NCBI GenBank assembly: GCA_964449375.1
Contig: CAYVAS010000011.1
Location: 1 to 55,901, forward strand
Direction: 5' to 3'
DNA length: 55,901 nt
Source of the DNA: JAFDWI01 sp964449375
GTDB taxonomy: Bacteria; Actinomycetota; Acidimicrobiia; Acidimicrobiales; Iamiaceae
The notes beneath the pieces are model-generated. The model saw only the letters and a program-made list of their open reading frames with translations. It made no database searches and was not told where the DNA came from. Below, one piece after another: positions 1 through 8,200 of this stretch (its first letter is position 1; every line of letters begins with the position of its first letter). Made by a program: the position numbers and the translations under genes.

Positions 1-56
1 AACTCAGTCGAACCCACCAAATCGGTGAACACCACCGACACCGTCTCCGTCGACAT
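1..56 (-). CDS. Class III adenylate/guanylate cyclase, N-terminal fragment
   Basis: Reading the minus strand from the ATG at 56 gives 18 codons, M-S-T-E-T-V-S-V-V-F-T-D-L-V-G-S-T-E, and then the window ends. The FTD-x-x-GST-E block is the hallmark start of class III nucleotide cyclase catalytic domains, where the Asp binds catalytic metal. A purine-rich GAGGGAG lies about four bases before the ATG. The gene runs off the left edge, so its length, further domains (LuxR/ATPase fusions are common in actinobacteria) and substrate cannot be seen. Only the family assignment is supported, and it rests on a short motif. Confidence 0.6.
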   Translation of the reverse strand, partial: MSTETVSVVFTDLVGSTE

Positions 57-111
57 CCCGCTCCCTCTTTCTCACACACCGCCATCGACCCACCCTGGGC
101 ACGATGCCCGG

Positions 112-117
112 ACACTA
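112..117 (-). promoter_or_regulatory. -10 hexamer for the cyclase gene
   Basis: TAGTGT on the minus strand, 55 bases before the cyclase ATG. It leaves a leader of about 50 bases that carries the GAGGGAG ribosome-binding site. No -35 box is obvious. Confidence 0.3.
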
Positions 118-171
118 CCACAGCAAGGTGCCATCGGTCACACCACCACGTACCGAAACGTTGGGTCACGC

Positions 172-921
172 TCAGGCGTGGAGCGCCGCGAGCACCTCTT
201 CGTCGATCTCGGCGTTCGCATGCACCGCCTGGACATCGTCATGGTCGTCGAGGGCTTCGAGCACCCGGACCACGGGCCGGGCCGCCTCGGCGTCGGCGAT
301 CTCGATCGTGGAGGTCGGCACCATCGTCAGGTCCGCAGAGGTCACCTCGAAACCCGCCGCGGCCAAGGCGTCCTGCACCACGTGCAGCTCGGCCGGGTCG
401 GTGGTGACCTGCCAGGTGTCCCCGTCCGCGGACACGTCGGTCGCCCCGGCTTCGATCGCGGCCAGCATCAGCTCGTCCTCGTCGGCCGAACCGGGAACCA
501 CGAGCAGGCCGATGCGCGCGAACTGCCACGCCACGGCGCCCGGCTCGGCCATGTTGCCGCCGTTGCGGGCGAACAGGGTCCGCACTTCGGGGCCGGTCCG
601 GTTGCGGTTGTCGGTCAACGCCTCGACCAGCACCGCCACACCTCCGGGGGCGTACCCCTCGTAGGTCACGGTGTCATAGGTGACGCCCTCGAGCTCACCG
701 GTGCCCCGCTTGATGGCCCGCTCGATCGTGTCCAGCGGCACCGAGTTGTCGCGCGCCTTCTGGTACATGGTGCGCAGGGTCGGGTTGGCGTCCAGGTCCC
801 CGCCGCCCTCACGGGCCGCGACCTCGACCTGGCGCAGCAGCTTGGCGAACAGCTTGCCCCGCGCCTTGTCCTTGGCACCCTTCTGGTGCTTGATCGTGGA
901 CCACTTGGAATGTCCGGCCAT
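172..921 (-). CDS. yebC: YebC/PmpR (TACO1) family protein
   Basis: A 249-residue protein starting M-A-G-H-S-K-W and continuing with K-H-Q-K, the unmistakable N-terminus of the YebC family; the length is typical. YebC proteins were long annotated as transcriptional regulators and more recently as ribosome-associated factors that ease translation of difficult motifs. The start at 921 is chosen because it begins the family N-terminus and has an AGGAG-type ribosome-binding site upstream; an in-frame upstream extension is unrelated. It is the last gene of a pdxS-pdxT-yebC run, the usual actinobacterial order. The ruvC that often follows is not visible: a cyclase start lies beyond it instead. Confidence 0.95.
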   Translation of the reverse strand: MAGHSKWSTIKHQKGAKDKARGKLFAKLLRQVEVAAREGGGDLDANPTLRTMYQKARDNSVPLDTIERAIKRGTGELEGVTYDTVTYEGYAPGGVAVLVEALTDNRNRTGPEVRTLFARNGGNMAEPGAVAWQFARIGLLVVPGSADEDELMLAAIEAGATDVSADGDTWQVTTDPAELHVVQDALAAAGFEVTSADLTMVPTSTIEIADAEAARPVVRVLEALDDHDDVQAVHANAEIDEEVLAALHA

Positions 922-970
922 GGAGGCTCCTCTCGTCGTGACGGGTCGGGACGGATCGGCGTGACTCGGC

Positions 971-1546
971 TCAGGCCACGAGATCCAGGAAGAGTCGGTG
1001 GATACGGTCGTCGTCGGTGAGTTCGGGATGGAACGACGACACCAGCACCCTTTCCTGTCGGCACAGCACCGGTTCGTCGTCCACGCGGGCGAGGATCTCG
1101 ACGGCCCCTCCCCGCCCCTCCACCACCGGAGCCCGGATGAACACCGCATGGAACGGCGCGGCCAACCCGGCGACGGTGAGGTCGGCTTCGAAGGAATCGA
1201 CCTGCCGGCCGAAGGCGTTGCGCCGCACCGTGAGGTCGATCGCGCCGAGGGCGAGCTGGTCGGCCCGGCCGTCGCGCACCGCGGCCGCGCACAGGATCAT
1301 TCCCGCGCACGTCCCGAACAGTCCCATGCCGGACGCGAAGCGCCGACGCACCTCGGTGTCCAGCCCGGTGCGTTGCAGCAGCATCGACAACGTGGTCGAC
1401 TCGCCGCCGGGAATCACCAGCCCGTCGAGGTCGTCCAACGCCTCGGCAGTGCGGACCGCCACTGCCGGTACGCCCATCGACGCGAGGGTCCTCAGATGCG
1501 GCTCTGTGGCTCCCTGGAGCGCGAGCACTCCCACTCGGGTCGCCAT
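971..1546 (-). CDS. pdxT: Pyridoxal 5'-phosphate synthase glutaminase subunit PdxT
   Basis: A 191-residue class I glutamine amidotransferase that hydrolyses glutamine and passes ammonia to PdxS in the DXP-independent vitamin B6 pathway. Visible landmarks are the N-terminal G-V-L-A-L-Q-G, the GGES loop at about 47-50, the nucleophile elbow G-T-C-A-G with Cys80, and the S-F-H-P-E-L motif with His173 and Glu175 completing the triad. Length and motif spacing are normal. It lies 37 bases downstream of pdxS and 49 bases upstream of yebC on the same strand, so one transcript is likely. Confidence 0.97.
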   Translation of the reverse strand: MATRVGVLALQGATEPHLRTLASMGVPAVAVRTAEALDDLDGLVIPGGESTTLSMLLQRTGLDTEVRRRFASGMGLFGTCAGMILCAAAVRDGRADQLALGAIDLTVRRNAFGRQVDSFEADLTVAGLAAPFHAVFIRAPVVEGRGGAVEILARVDDEPVLCRQERVLVSSFHPELTDDDRIHRLFLDLVA

Positions 1547-1583
1547 CCTGGAGGCTCCCCGGAGGTCGCAGCACGCCCGGCCG

Positions 1584-2492
1584 TCACCAGCCCCGCTCCG
1601 CGAAGGTGGTCTCCAGCCCGCCGATCTCCAGACCGGGCATCGCGCCGCCCAGCCCGCGGCTGACCTTGGCGATCATGGCCGGGTCGCGGTGATGCAGCGT
1701 CGCCTCGACGATCGCCTTGGCCCGGACCGCGGGGTTGTCGGACTTGAAGATCCCGGACCCGACGAACACGGCTTCGGCGCCGAGCTGCATGACCAGCGAT
1801 GCGTCCGCCGGTGTGGCGATGCCGCCTGCGCAGAACAGGGGCACGGGAAGGCGACCGGTGTCGTGCACCTCGGTGATCAGGTCGATGGGGGCACGGAGCT
1901 GTTTGGCCCAGTCGTACAGCTCCGCCGAGTCCGCCTGGGTGATCTTGGCGATGTCGCCCAGGATCGACCGCAGGTGCCGCACGGCCTCGACGATGTTGCC
2001 GGTGCCGGCCTCACCCTTGGAGCGGATCATGCAGGCACCCTCGGAGATCCGCCGCAGCGCCTCTCCCAGGTTGGTGGCGCCGCACACGAAGGGCACGGTG
2101 AAGGCCCACTTGTCGATGTGGTGGGCTTCGTCGGCGGGCGTGAGCACCTCGGACTCGTCCACGTAGTCGACCCCGAGGGCCTCGAGTACCTGGGCTTCGG
2201 CGAAGTGACCGATCCGAGCCTTGGCCATGACCGGGATCGTCACGGCTTCCTTGATCCCGTCGATCATCTCGGGGTCGGACATGCGTGCCACCCCACCGTC
2301 GCGACGGATGTCCGAGGGCACCCGTTCCAGGGCCATCACGGCCACCGCACCGGCATCCTCGGCGATACGGGCCTGATCCGGATCGACGACGTCCATGATG
2401 ACGCCGCCTGCCAGCATCTCGGCCAGACCGCGCTTGACCCGGGCGGTACCGGTGGCACGGTTGGTCGGCGCGGTCGTGGCATCGTCGGACAT
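1584..2492 (-). CDS. pdxS: Pyridoxal 5'-phosphate synthase lyase subunit PdxS
   Basis: A 302-residue (beta/alpha)8 enzyme that condenses ribose 5-phosphate, glyceraldehyde 3-phosphate and ammonia into PLP. Family stretches such as GGVIMDVV, the M-A-K-A-R-I-G-H-F segment with its catalytic lysine, and M-I-R-S-K-G-E-A-G-T-G carrying the second lysine are all present, and the length is standard. The ATG at 2492 follows TAGAGT by seven bases with no Shine-Dalgarno, pointing to a leaderless mRNA. A longer in-frame extension upstream overlaps the neighbouring gene antisense to its reading and is rejected. First gene of the pdxS-pdxT-yebC operon. Confidence 0.97.
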   Translation of the reverse strand: MSDDATTAPTNRATGTARVKRGLAEMLAGGVIMDVVDPDQARIAEDAGAVAVMALERVPSDIRRDGGVARMSDPEMIDGIKEAVTIPVMAKARIGHFAEAQVLEALGVDYVDESEVLTPADEAHHIDKWAFTVPFVCGATNLGEALRRISEGACMIRSKGEAGTGNIVEAVRHLRSILGDIAKITQADSAELYDWAKQLRAPIDLITEVHDTGRLPVPLFCAGGIATPADASLVMQLGAEAVFVGSGIFKSDNPAVRAKAIVEATLHHRDPAMIAKVSRGLGGAMPGLEIGGLETTFAERGW

Positions 2493-2499
2493 GCAGTCC

Positions 2500-2505
2500 A
2501 CTCTA
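2500..2505 (-). promoter_or_regulatory. Leaderless -10 element of pdxS
   Basis: TAGAGT on the minus strand, separated by seven bases from the pdxS ATG. This spacing would put transcription start at or next to the start codon. Confidence 0.55.
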
Positions 2506-2575
2506 CGACCTGGATCCGTCCGACCCGAAGCGGAAAGGGCGGACCCGGCCGATCCCGACACTGCGGCTCCCCCGC

Positions 2576-3508
2576 TCAGAGCTCCCGCAGGATCTCGATG
2601 CGCCCGGACAGGGGCGGATGGACCTCGAAGCGGCGTTGCAGCGCCGCGGCGCGCTCGGAGCCCGGCTCGGACAGCCGGGGGCGCGCAAACCACAGGGGCG
2701 CGGTCGCTCGGGCGGTGTCGCCGGTGGTGGTCGGGTCGTCCTCGATCATCTCCAGGGCGCTCAGCAGTCCCGGTGGATAGCGGGTGAGGCGCACCGCCGC
2801 CAGGTCGGCCTCCTGATGGGCGGCCCCGGGCGTGACCGACCTCGAGACCCGGGCGAAGAGACCTGCGAACGGCAACAGCACCAACCCGGCGGCCCGTCCG
2901 AGCGCCCCGGGCCGGTCCCCGGAGGCCACGGCCCGGTCCCGCCGCTCCGCTGCAGCGGTCATCCAGCGGACCGGCAACCCGATCACGACCACTGCGACGG
3001 TCTCGGCCCGCAGGTCGTGCAGTGCGATCCGGCTCAGGGCGTGCGCCAGTACGCCCTCCAACCCGACCCGGTCGGTTCCGGCCAACAACCCGGTGGTCAC
3101 CGCGATGGCGGCACCTTCCGCGCTCCTCCCCACGACCAGCGCGTTCGGGGCCTCGTCGTCGATCACGTACAACCGTGGTTCGGCGAGCCCGGCGCTCACA
3201 CACAGCCCGGCGGCCAGGTTCCGGAACCGGGCGTCGCCCTCCTCACCCGCGGGGCGGGCCCGGTGCAGGCCCAATGCGACGTCGTCGGACCGCGTCACCA
3301 ACCACCAGGCAGCCAGGCACGCGACCAGCGCGACGAGCCCGACACCGATCAGACCACCCCCGACGGCCAAGACCAGCAGCACCAGCACGAGCGCGGGTGG
3401 GCCGACGGCGAGCGCCACCAGGAGCGCGACCGACCGTGTGACCGGGCCGGTGCCACCGGGTCGATGTCGGGGGGAGGGCCTGTCCGGACGGGTCTGCACT
3501 ACGGTCAT
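2576..3508 (-). CDS. M48-like membrane protein with degenerate zinc site
   Basis: A 310-residue protein with a hydrophobic N-terminal region (about residues 24-70) followed by an HtpX/M48-like domain. The region that should read V-L-A-H-E-L-S-H-I reads V-L-A-H-A-L-S-R-I: His156 remains, the catalytic Glu is Ala157 and the second zinc His is Arg160. The downstream third-ligand segment (Q-E-A-D, Glu233) is still recognisable, as is the substrate-strand region N-A-L-V-V-G. The fold is therefore probably kept but metalloprotease activity is unlikely. It lies six bases downstream of lemA; LemA and M48 proteins are often neighbours. A membrane scaffolding or pseudoprotease role is an inference. Confidence 0.75.
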   Translation of the reverse strand: MTVVQTRPDRPSPRHRPGGTGPVTRSVALLVALAVGPPALVLVLLVLAVGGGLIGVGLVALVACLAAWWLVTRSDDVALGLHRARPAGEEGDARFRNLAAGLCVSAGLAEPRLYVIDDEAPNALVVGRSAEGAAIAVTTGLLAGTDRVGLEGVLAHALSRIALHDLRAETVAVVVIGLPVRWMTAAAERRDRAVASGDRPGALGRAAGLVLLPFAGLFARVSRSVTPGAAHQEADLAAVRLTRYPPGLLSALEMIEDDPTTTGDTARATAPLWFARPRLSEPGSERAAALQRRFEVHPPLSGRIEILREL

Positions 3509-3514
3509 CGTCGG

Positions 3515-4066
3515 TCAGAACCTGACCTGGGGTGCGCGGCGGTCGCCGGGAGCAGCCTCGAAGTACTCACGATGGGTGGCCTTGGCGAGCCCGGCGAAGA
3601 GCATCGCGGGGAAGGTCTCGATCCGAGTGTTCAACCGCGTGACACTGTCGTTGTAGTACTGGCGGGAATAGGCCACCTTGTCCTCGGTGAGCGCCAGTTC
3701 CTCCTGGAGTTGCAGGTAGTTCTGGTTCGCCTTCAGATCCGGGTACGCCTCGGCCACCGCGAACAGCGACTTGAGCGCACCGGTGAGCAGATCGTCGGCT
3801 TCGGCCTTGGCTTCGGGACCGTCCGCGTTCATGACGGCTCCCCGCGCCCGGGTGACCTCGTCCAGCGCGGCCCGTTCGTGCGCGGCATAGCCCTTGACGG
3901 TCTCGACCAGGTTCGGGATCAGGTCGACCCGACGCTGGAGCTGTACCTCGATCTGCGCCCAGGCGTTGTCGACCAGGTTCCGCAGCCGGACCAGGGCGTT
4001 GTACTGCACGACCACGAAGATCCCGACCAGCACCAGGACCACGACGACGATGGCGATCAGGATCAT
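3515..4066 (-). CDS. lemA: LemA family protein
   Basis: A 183-residue protein with one N-terminal membrane segment (residues 2-20) and the LemA signature: Y-N-x-L-V-R-L-R-N, D-N-A-W-A-Q-I-E-V-Q-L-Q-R-R-x-D-L-I-P-N-L-V-E-T-V-K-G-Y, and a C-terminal Y-N-x-x-V-x-x-x-N-x-x-I-E-x-F-P block. The helical remainder faces outward in known members. Its molecular role is not established in general. The ATG is preceded by CAGGAG at a normal distance. It is the first gene of a two-gene unit with the degenerate M48-like protein. Confidence 0.95.
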   Translation of the reverse strand: MILIAIVVVVLVLVGIFVVVQYNALVRLRNLVDNAWAQIEVQLQRRVDLIPNLVETVKGYAAHERAALDEVTRARGAVMNADGPEAKAEADDLLTGALKSLFAVAEAYPDLKANQNYLQLQEELALTEDKVAYSRQYYNDSVTRLNTRIETFPAMLFAGLAKATHREYFEAAPGDRRAPQVRF

Positions 4067-4105
4067 CGGTCTGCTCCTGGGTCGGGCGCTGGATCGAACG
4101 GAGCC

Positions 4106-4111
4106 AGACTA
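4106..4111 (-). promoter_or_regulatory. -10 element upstream of lemA
   Basis: TAGTCT on the minus strand, 39 bases before the lemA ATG. It fits a short leader that carries the CAGGAG ribosome-binding site. Confidence 0.35.
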
Positions 4112-4143
4112 GCGCCGGCCGCCACCGGGCTCTCGGGGTGGGG

Positions 4144-5220
4144 TCAGACTCTGGCCAGCAGAGGTTCGTAAAGCTCCAGGTAGCGGTCGGCGAGATGATC
4201 CATCGAGAACTCCTCGGCGCGCGCCCGGCCCGCGGCCACCAGGCCCTCCGCGAGGTTCTGGTCCTCCAGGACCCGACAGATGGCGGCGGCGAGCTCCTCG
4301 GGCCGACCCGGTTCCACCAGGACCGCCTCCACGCCGTCGCGGGCGACGTTGGCATAGCCGTCCAGGTTGGAGGCAACGATCGGCGCCCCGGCGGCCATCG
4401 CCTCGAGCAACACGATCCCGAAGGACTCCCCGCTGATGCTGGGCGCACAATAGAGGTGCGCGCCGCGGAGACGACGGGACCGCTCCGCGTCGCTGATCCG
4501 GCCCAGCCACTGGATCCGTGGGTCACCGGCGTACTGCTCGCGCAAGGACTGGGTGAGCGGACCGTCGCCCCCGACCCAGATGCGCAGCTCCGGTGGCAGG
4601 TACCGCGACGCCGCCAGCAACACCTGGAGGCCCTTGCGCTCTTCGTGGCGGCCCAGGAAGAACACGGTGGGCGCCTCGGTCGGTTCGGGGTCGGCGTCGG
4701 CGAACCGGTCGATCTCGATGCCGTTGAACAGGATCGTGAATTCACCCCCCAGATGACGCTGGGCGAGTTCCCGGGCGTCTTCGGACACGGCACAGCGCAC
4801 GTCGAGGCGGCGGTTGACCCACCGGGCCAGAAAGCCCAGATATTCGTAGGCCAACGACTCACCTGCGGCGTGAAAGGTGCCCACCAGCGGGGTGTGTTTG
4901 AGGATCGCCGCAGTGGTGTTCGGACCCGGGGAGATCGGCTCGTGCAGGTGCAGCACGTCGAAATCCTCGTCGCGCAGGGAGCGGATGAACCGCAACTGCG
5001 CGGGCACGTCGGGGGCGATGGGGGCGATCGAACCGTTGGCCGGCGTGGGGATCGACTTGCCCAACGGGGTGATGCCCGGTTCGGGAGGTGGACCGTCGCA
5101 GGGACCGAGCACCTGCACGAAGTGTCCCTTGTTCCGCAGCGCGCGGGCGAGCCCGAGAACTTGGCCCTGGACTCCGCCGGGCACCGACAGGCTGTAGGGA
5201 CTCACCATGCCGATGCGCAT
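4144..5220 (-). CDS. GT4 family glycosyltransferase, PimA-like
   Basis: A 358-residue GT-B enzyme. The N-terminus M-R-I-G-M-V-S-P-Y-S-L-S-V-P-G-G-V-Q and the H-L-H-E-P segment are typical of actinobacterial phosphatidylinositol alpha-mannosyltransferases, and the C-terminal nucleotide-sugar site S-G-E-S-F-G-I-V-L-L-E carries the EX7E motif. PimA transfers the first mannose from GDP-mannose to phosphatidylinositol. The location two genes from pdxS matches the usual actinobacterial pim-pdx neighbourhood, but the phosphatidylinositol synthase is not in the window, so another mannosyl or glycosyl acceptor is possible. The start at 5220 is eight bases after TATCGT and is probably leaderless. Confidence 0.85.
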   Translation of the reverse strand: MRIGMVSPYSLSVPGGVQGQVLGLARALRNKGHFVQVLGPCDGPPPEPGITPLGKSIPTPANGSIAPIAPDVPAQLRFIRSLRDEDFDVLHLHEPISPGPNTTAAILKHTPLVGTFHAAGESLAYEYLGFLARWVNRRLDVRCAVSEDARELAQRHLGGEFTILFNGIEIDRFADADPEPTEAPTVFFLGRHEERKGLQVLLAASRYLPPELRIWVGGDGPLTQSLREQYAGDPRIQWLGRISDAERSRRLRGAHLYCAPSISGESFGIVLLEAMAAGAPIVASNLDGYANVARDGVEAVLVEPGRPEELAAAICRVLEDQNLAEGLVAAGRARAEEFSMDHLADRYLELYEPLLARV

Positions 5221-5228
5221 GCCCTCGC

Positions 5229-5234
5229 ACGATA
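5229..5234 (-). promoter_or_regulatory. Leaderless -10 element of the glycosyltransferase
   Basis: TATCGT on the minus strand, eight bases before the ATG at 5220. It lies back to back with the promoter of the divergent ABC exporter. Confidence 0.45.
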
Positions 5235-5263
5235 GCGGTGGTCCGGTGCCGGGCCAGCGTCGG

Positions 5264-5269
5264 TACCCT
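5264..5269 (+). promoter_or_regulatory. Leaderless -10 element of the ABC exporter
   Basis: TACCCT, eight bases before the GTG at 5278. No Shine-Dalgarno is present. Confidence 0.45.
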
Positions 5270-5277
5270 CGGCAGGC

Positions 5278-8200
5278 GTGTCGGTCGTCGCGCAGCCAGA
5301 AGCCGAATCCGTCGATTCGGAGCAACCCAACCCGGAGGGTTGGGTGCGGTGGCTCGTGCCCTGGGTACTGCGGCACCGCTGGGCGGCGTTCGCGTCGCTG
5401 ACCGCGGCGATCGTCGGGATGTCGGCGTTCGCGCTGATCCCGGTGATCCAGCGGGCGGTCATCGACGACGTGATCACCGCGAACGACCGTGCGCTGGCAC
5501 CCCTGCTGTGGGCGTTGGTCGGCCTGGGCGGGGTGCGCTTCGTCACCACCGTGGTGCGGCGCTACGCCGGGGGTCGACTGGCTTACGGCGTCCAGGCCGA
5601 CCTGCGCGACGCGGTCTTCGACCACCTGGTCACCCTCGACCTGCAACGCCACGACGAGCTGCCCGCCGGCCAGTTGGTCTCGCGGGCCAACACCGATGTG
5701 AACCTGGTGTTCCAGGTGCTCCAGATGGCGGCGTTGATCGCCGGGAACCTGGTCATGCTGGTGCTGGCCGTCGGGTTCATGTTCTCGTTCTCGCCGCTGT
5801 TGGCGGTCGTCGCGGTCACCGTGCTTGGTCTGACCTTCGCGGTGGCCTGGCGGATGCGGGCTTCGGTCTACGTGTCGTCCTGGGACGCGTCCCAACGCGA
5901 AGCCGAGATGACCGCTGCGGCCGAGGAGGCGATCTCCGGGGTACGCGTGGTCAAGGGGTTCGGCCAGGAACGTCGCGAGCTGAACCGCTACGTGGCAGCG
6001 TTGCGCCGACTGTTCGGCGGGCGGGTCCGCATGGTCCGGATCAGCGCGCTGTTCACCTCGACGCTGCAGGTGATCCCGCTGGCCGGTCAGGCCGTCGTGC
6101 TCGGCATCGGCGGATGGATGTCCGTGAACGGCCAGATCACCGTGGGGACGTTGGTCGCCTTCTTCTCCTACCTCACCCAGTTGGCGGCGCCAGCTCGGAT
6201 GCTGGCGATGTTTCTGGCAGCGACCCAGCTCGCCCGCTCCGGCGCGGATCGGCTCCGGGATCTGTTCCACACCCAGCCGACCATCGTCGATGCGCCTTCG
6301 GCCTCCCCGTTGGTGGACCCCGAAGGTGCCGTGAGTTTCGACGCGGTCACCTTCGCCTACCCGGGTGGGCCACCGCTGCTCCAGGAGTGTTCGCTGACCC
6401 TCGCTCCCGGCGAGCGGGTCGCGGTGGTGGGCGCGACCGGCAGCGGCAAGACGACCCTGGCCATGCTCCTGGCCCGTTTTCACGACCCCGACTCCGGTTC
6501 GGTCCGCTTCGACGGCCGCGACCTGCGCACGATCACGCTCGCGACCCTGCGGCGGCAGGTCGGGATCGCGTTCGAAGAGGCCTTCCTGTTCAGCGGCACG
6601 ATCCGCGACAACATCTCCTACGGGCGGCCCGACGCCACCGACGCCGAGATCGAGTCGGCCGCCCGTGCCGCGCAGGCCCACGAATTCATCACCGCCCTCC
6701 CCAACGGTTATGACCAGCTCGTGGGCGAGGCGGGCGTCACCCTGTCGGGTGGTCAACGCCAGCGGATCGGCCTGGCCCGCGTGCTGCTGGTCGACCCGGC
6801 GGTGGTCGTGCTCGACGACGCCACCTCCGCGGTCGACGCGACGGTGGAACAGGCGATCCACGATGCGTTGACCGAACGCTTGGCCGACAGGACCACGCTG
6901 TTGATCGCGCACCGACGGTCCACGCTCGCGCTCGCCGACCGGATCGTGGTCCTCGACGAAGGTCGCATCACCGCGTCGGGCACCCAGGCCGAACTCGAAG
7001 CGAACAGTACGCGGTTCCGTGAGCTGCTCACGAGCATGGAGCAGCCTCCCGACGAACCCGAGCACGGCATCGTCCGGGCGCGGCCACGGGCTGCGAGGAC
7101 CACCACAGAGACCACGGCACCGATGATCACCCCGACCACCCGTATCGACGCCAACGTGCGCCGCATGGGCGGACCCGGCCGGGGCGGCATGCACGGGCCC
7201 CCTGGCGGCGGCCTGATCGGGCCGGCCACGCCCGAGCTGCTCGAAGCGGTCGACGCGCTTCCCGAGATCCGCGACTCCCCCGACGTCGACATCGAGGAAC
7301 ACATCCCGGACCGAGGTGGGCTCAGGATCCTCCGGTTCGTCCGGAACTGGCAGCGCGAACTGGCCCTTGGCGCCGGTCTGGTGATGCTGGATGCGGCGAT
7401 GACCGTGGCGATCCCCATGTTGATCCGCTCGGGTATCGACAACGGGGTCGCCGTGGGGTCTCTGGGTGTGGTCCTGACCGTCGCGCTGGTCGCCGGTTCG
7501 GTCGCGCTGTTCGACGCCTGGGTCATGTGGTACGAGAATCTCGTCACGGGCCGGGCGACCGAGCGGATCCTGTTCGCGCTACGGACCCGGGTGTTCGCGC
7601 ACCTGCAACGACTGGGGCTGGACTTCTACGAACGCGAACGCTCCGGGCGGCTGCTGACGCGGTTGACCTCCGACATCGAGACGCTGCAGCAACTGCTGTC
7701 CAACGGACTGGTGAACGCCGCGGTCGCGCTGGCCACGTTCGTGGGCATCGCGATCGTGTTGCTGGCGCTCGACGCGACCCTGGCGTTGTGCGTGTTCGCG
7801 GTGACGCTGCCGGTGATCCTGGCGACACTGATCTACCAACGGCTGTCGCGTCCCGCCTACGACCGCCAGCGCGAAGCGATCGCCCAGGTGCTCGCCGAGC
7901 TGGCCGAGAACCTCGCCGGGGTCCGGGTGATCCAGGCCTTCGTGCGCGAACGCCACAACCGCAAGCGCTTCCACGCGCTCGACGAGGAGTTCCGTCAGTC
8001 CGGGATGGCTGCGCTGCGGATCCAGATCGGCTATTTCGCGTTCGTCGAACTGCTTTCGACCGTCGGGATCATCGTGGTACTCGGCTATGGCACCGTGCTG
8101 CACGACCGGGGTGCGATCAGCGTCGGGGTGTTGACCGCGTTCCTGCTGTATCTGACACAGTTCTTCTCGCCGATCCAGCAGTTCTCCAACGTGTTCGACA

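Noticed and set aside
5220..7302. In-frame upstream extension of the glycosyltransferase through the ABC exporter
   Set aside because: Antisense to the exporter coding sequence; the family N-terminus begins exactly at 5220.
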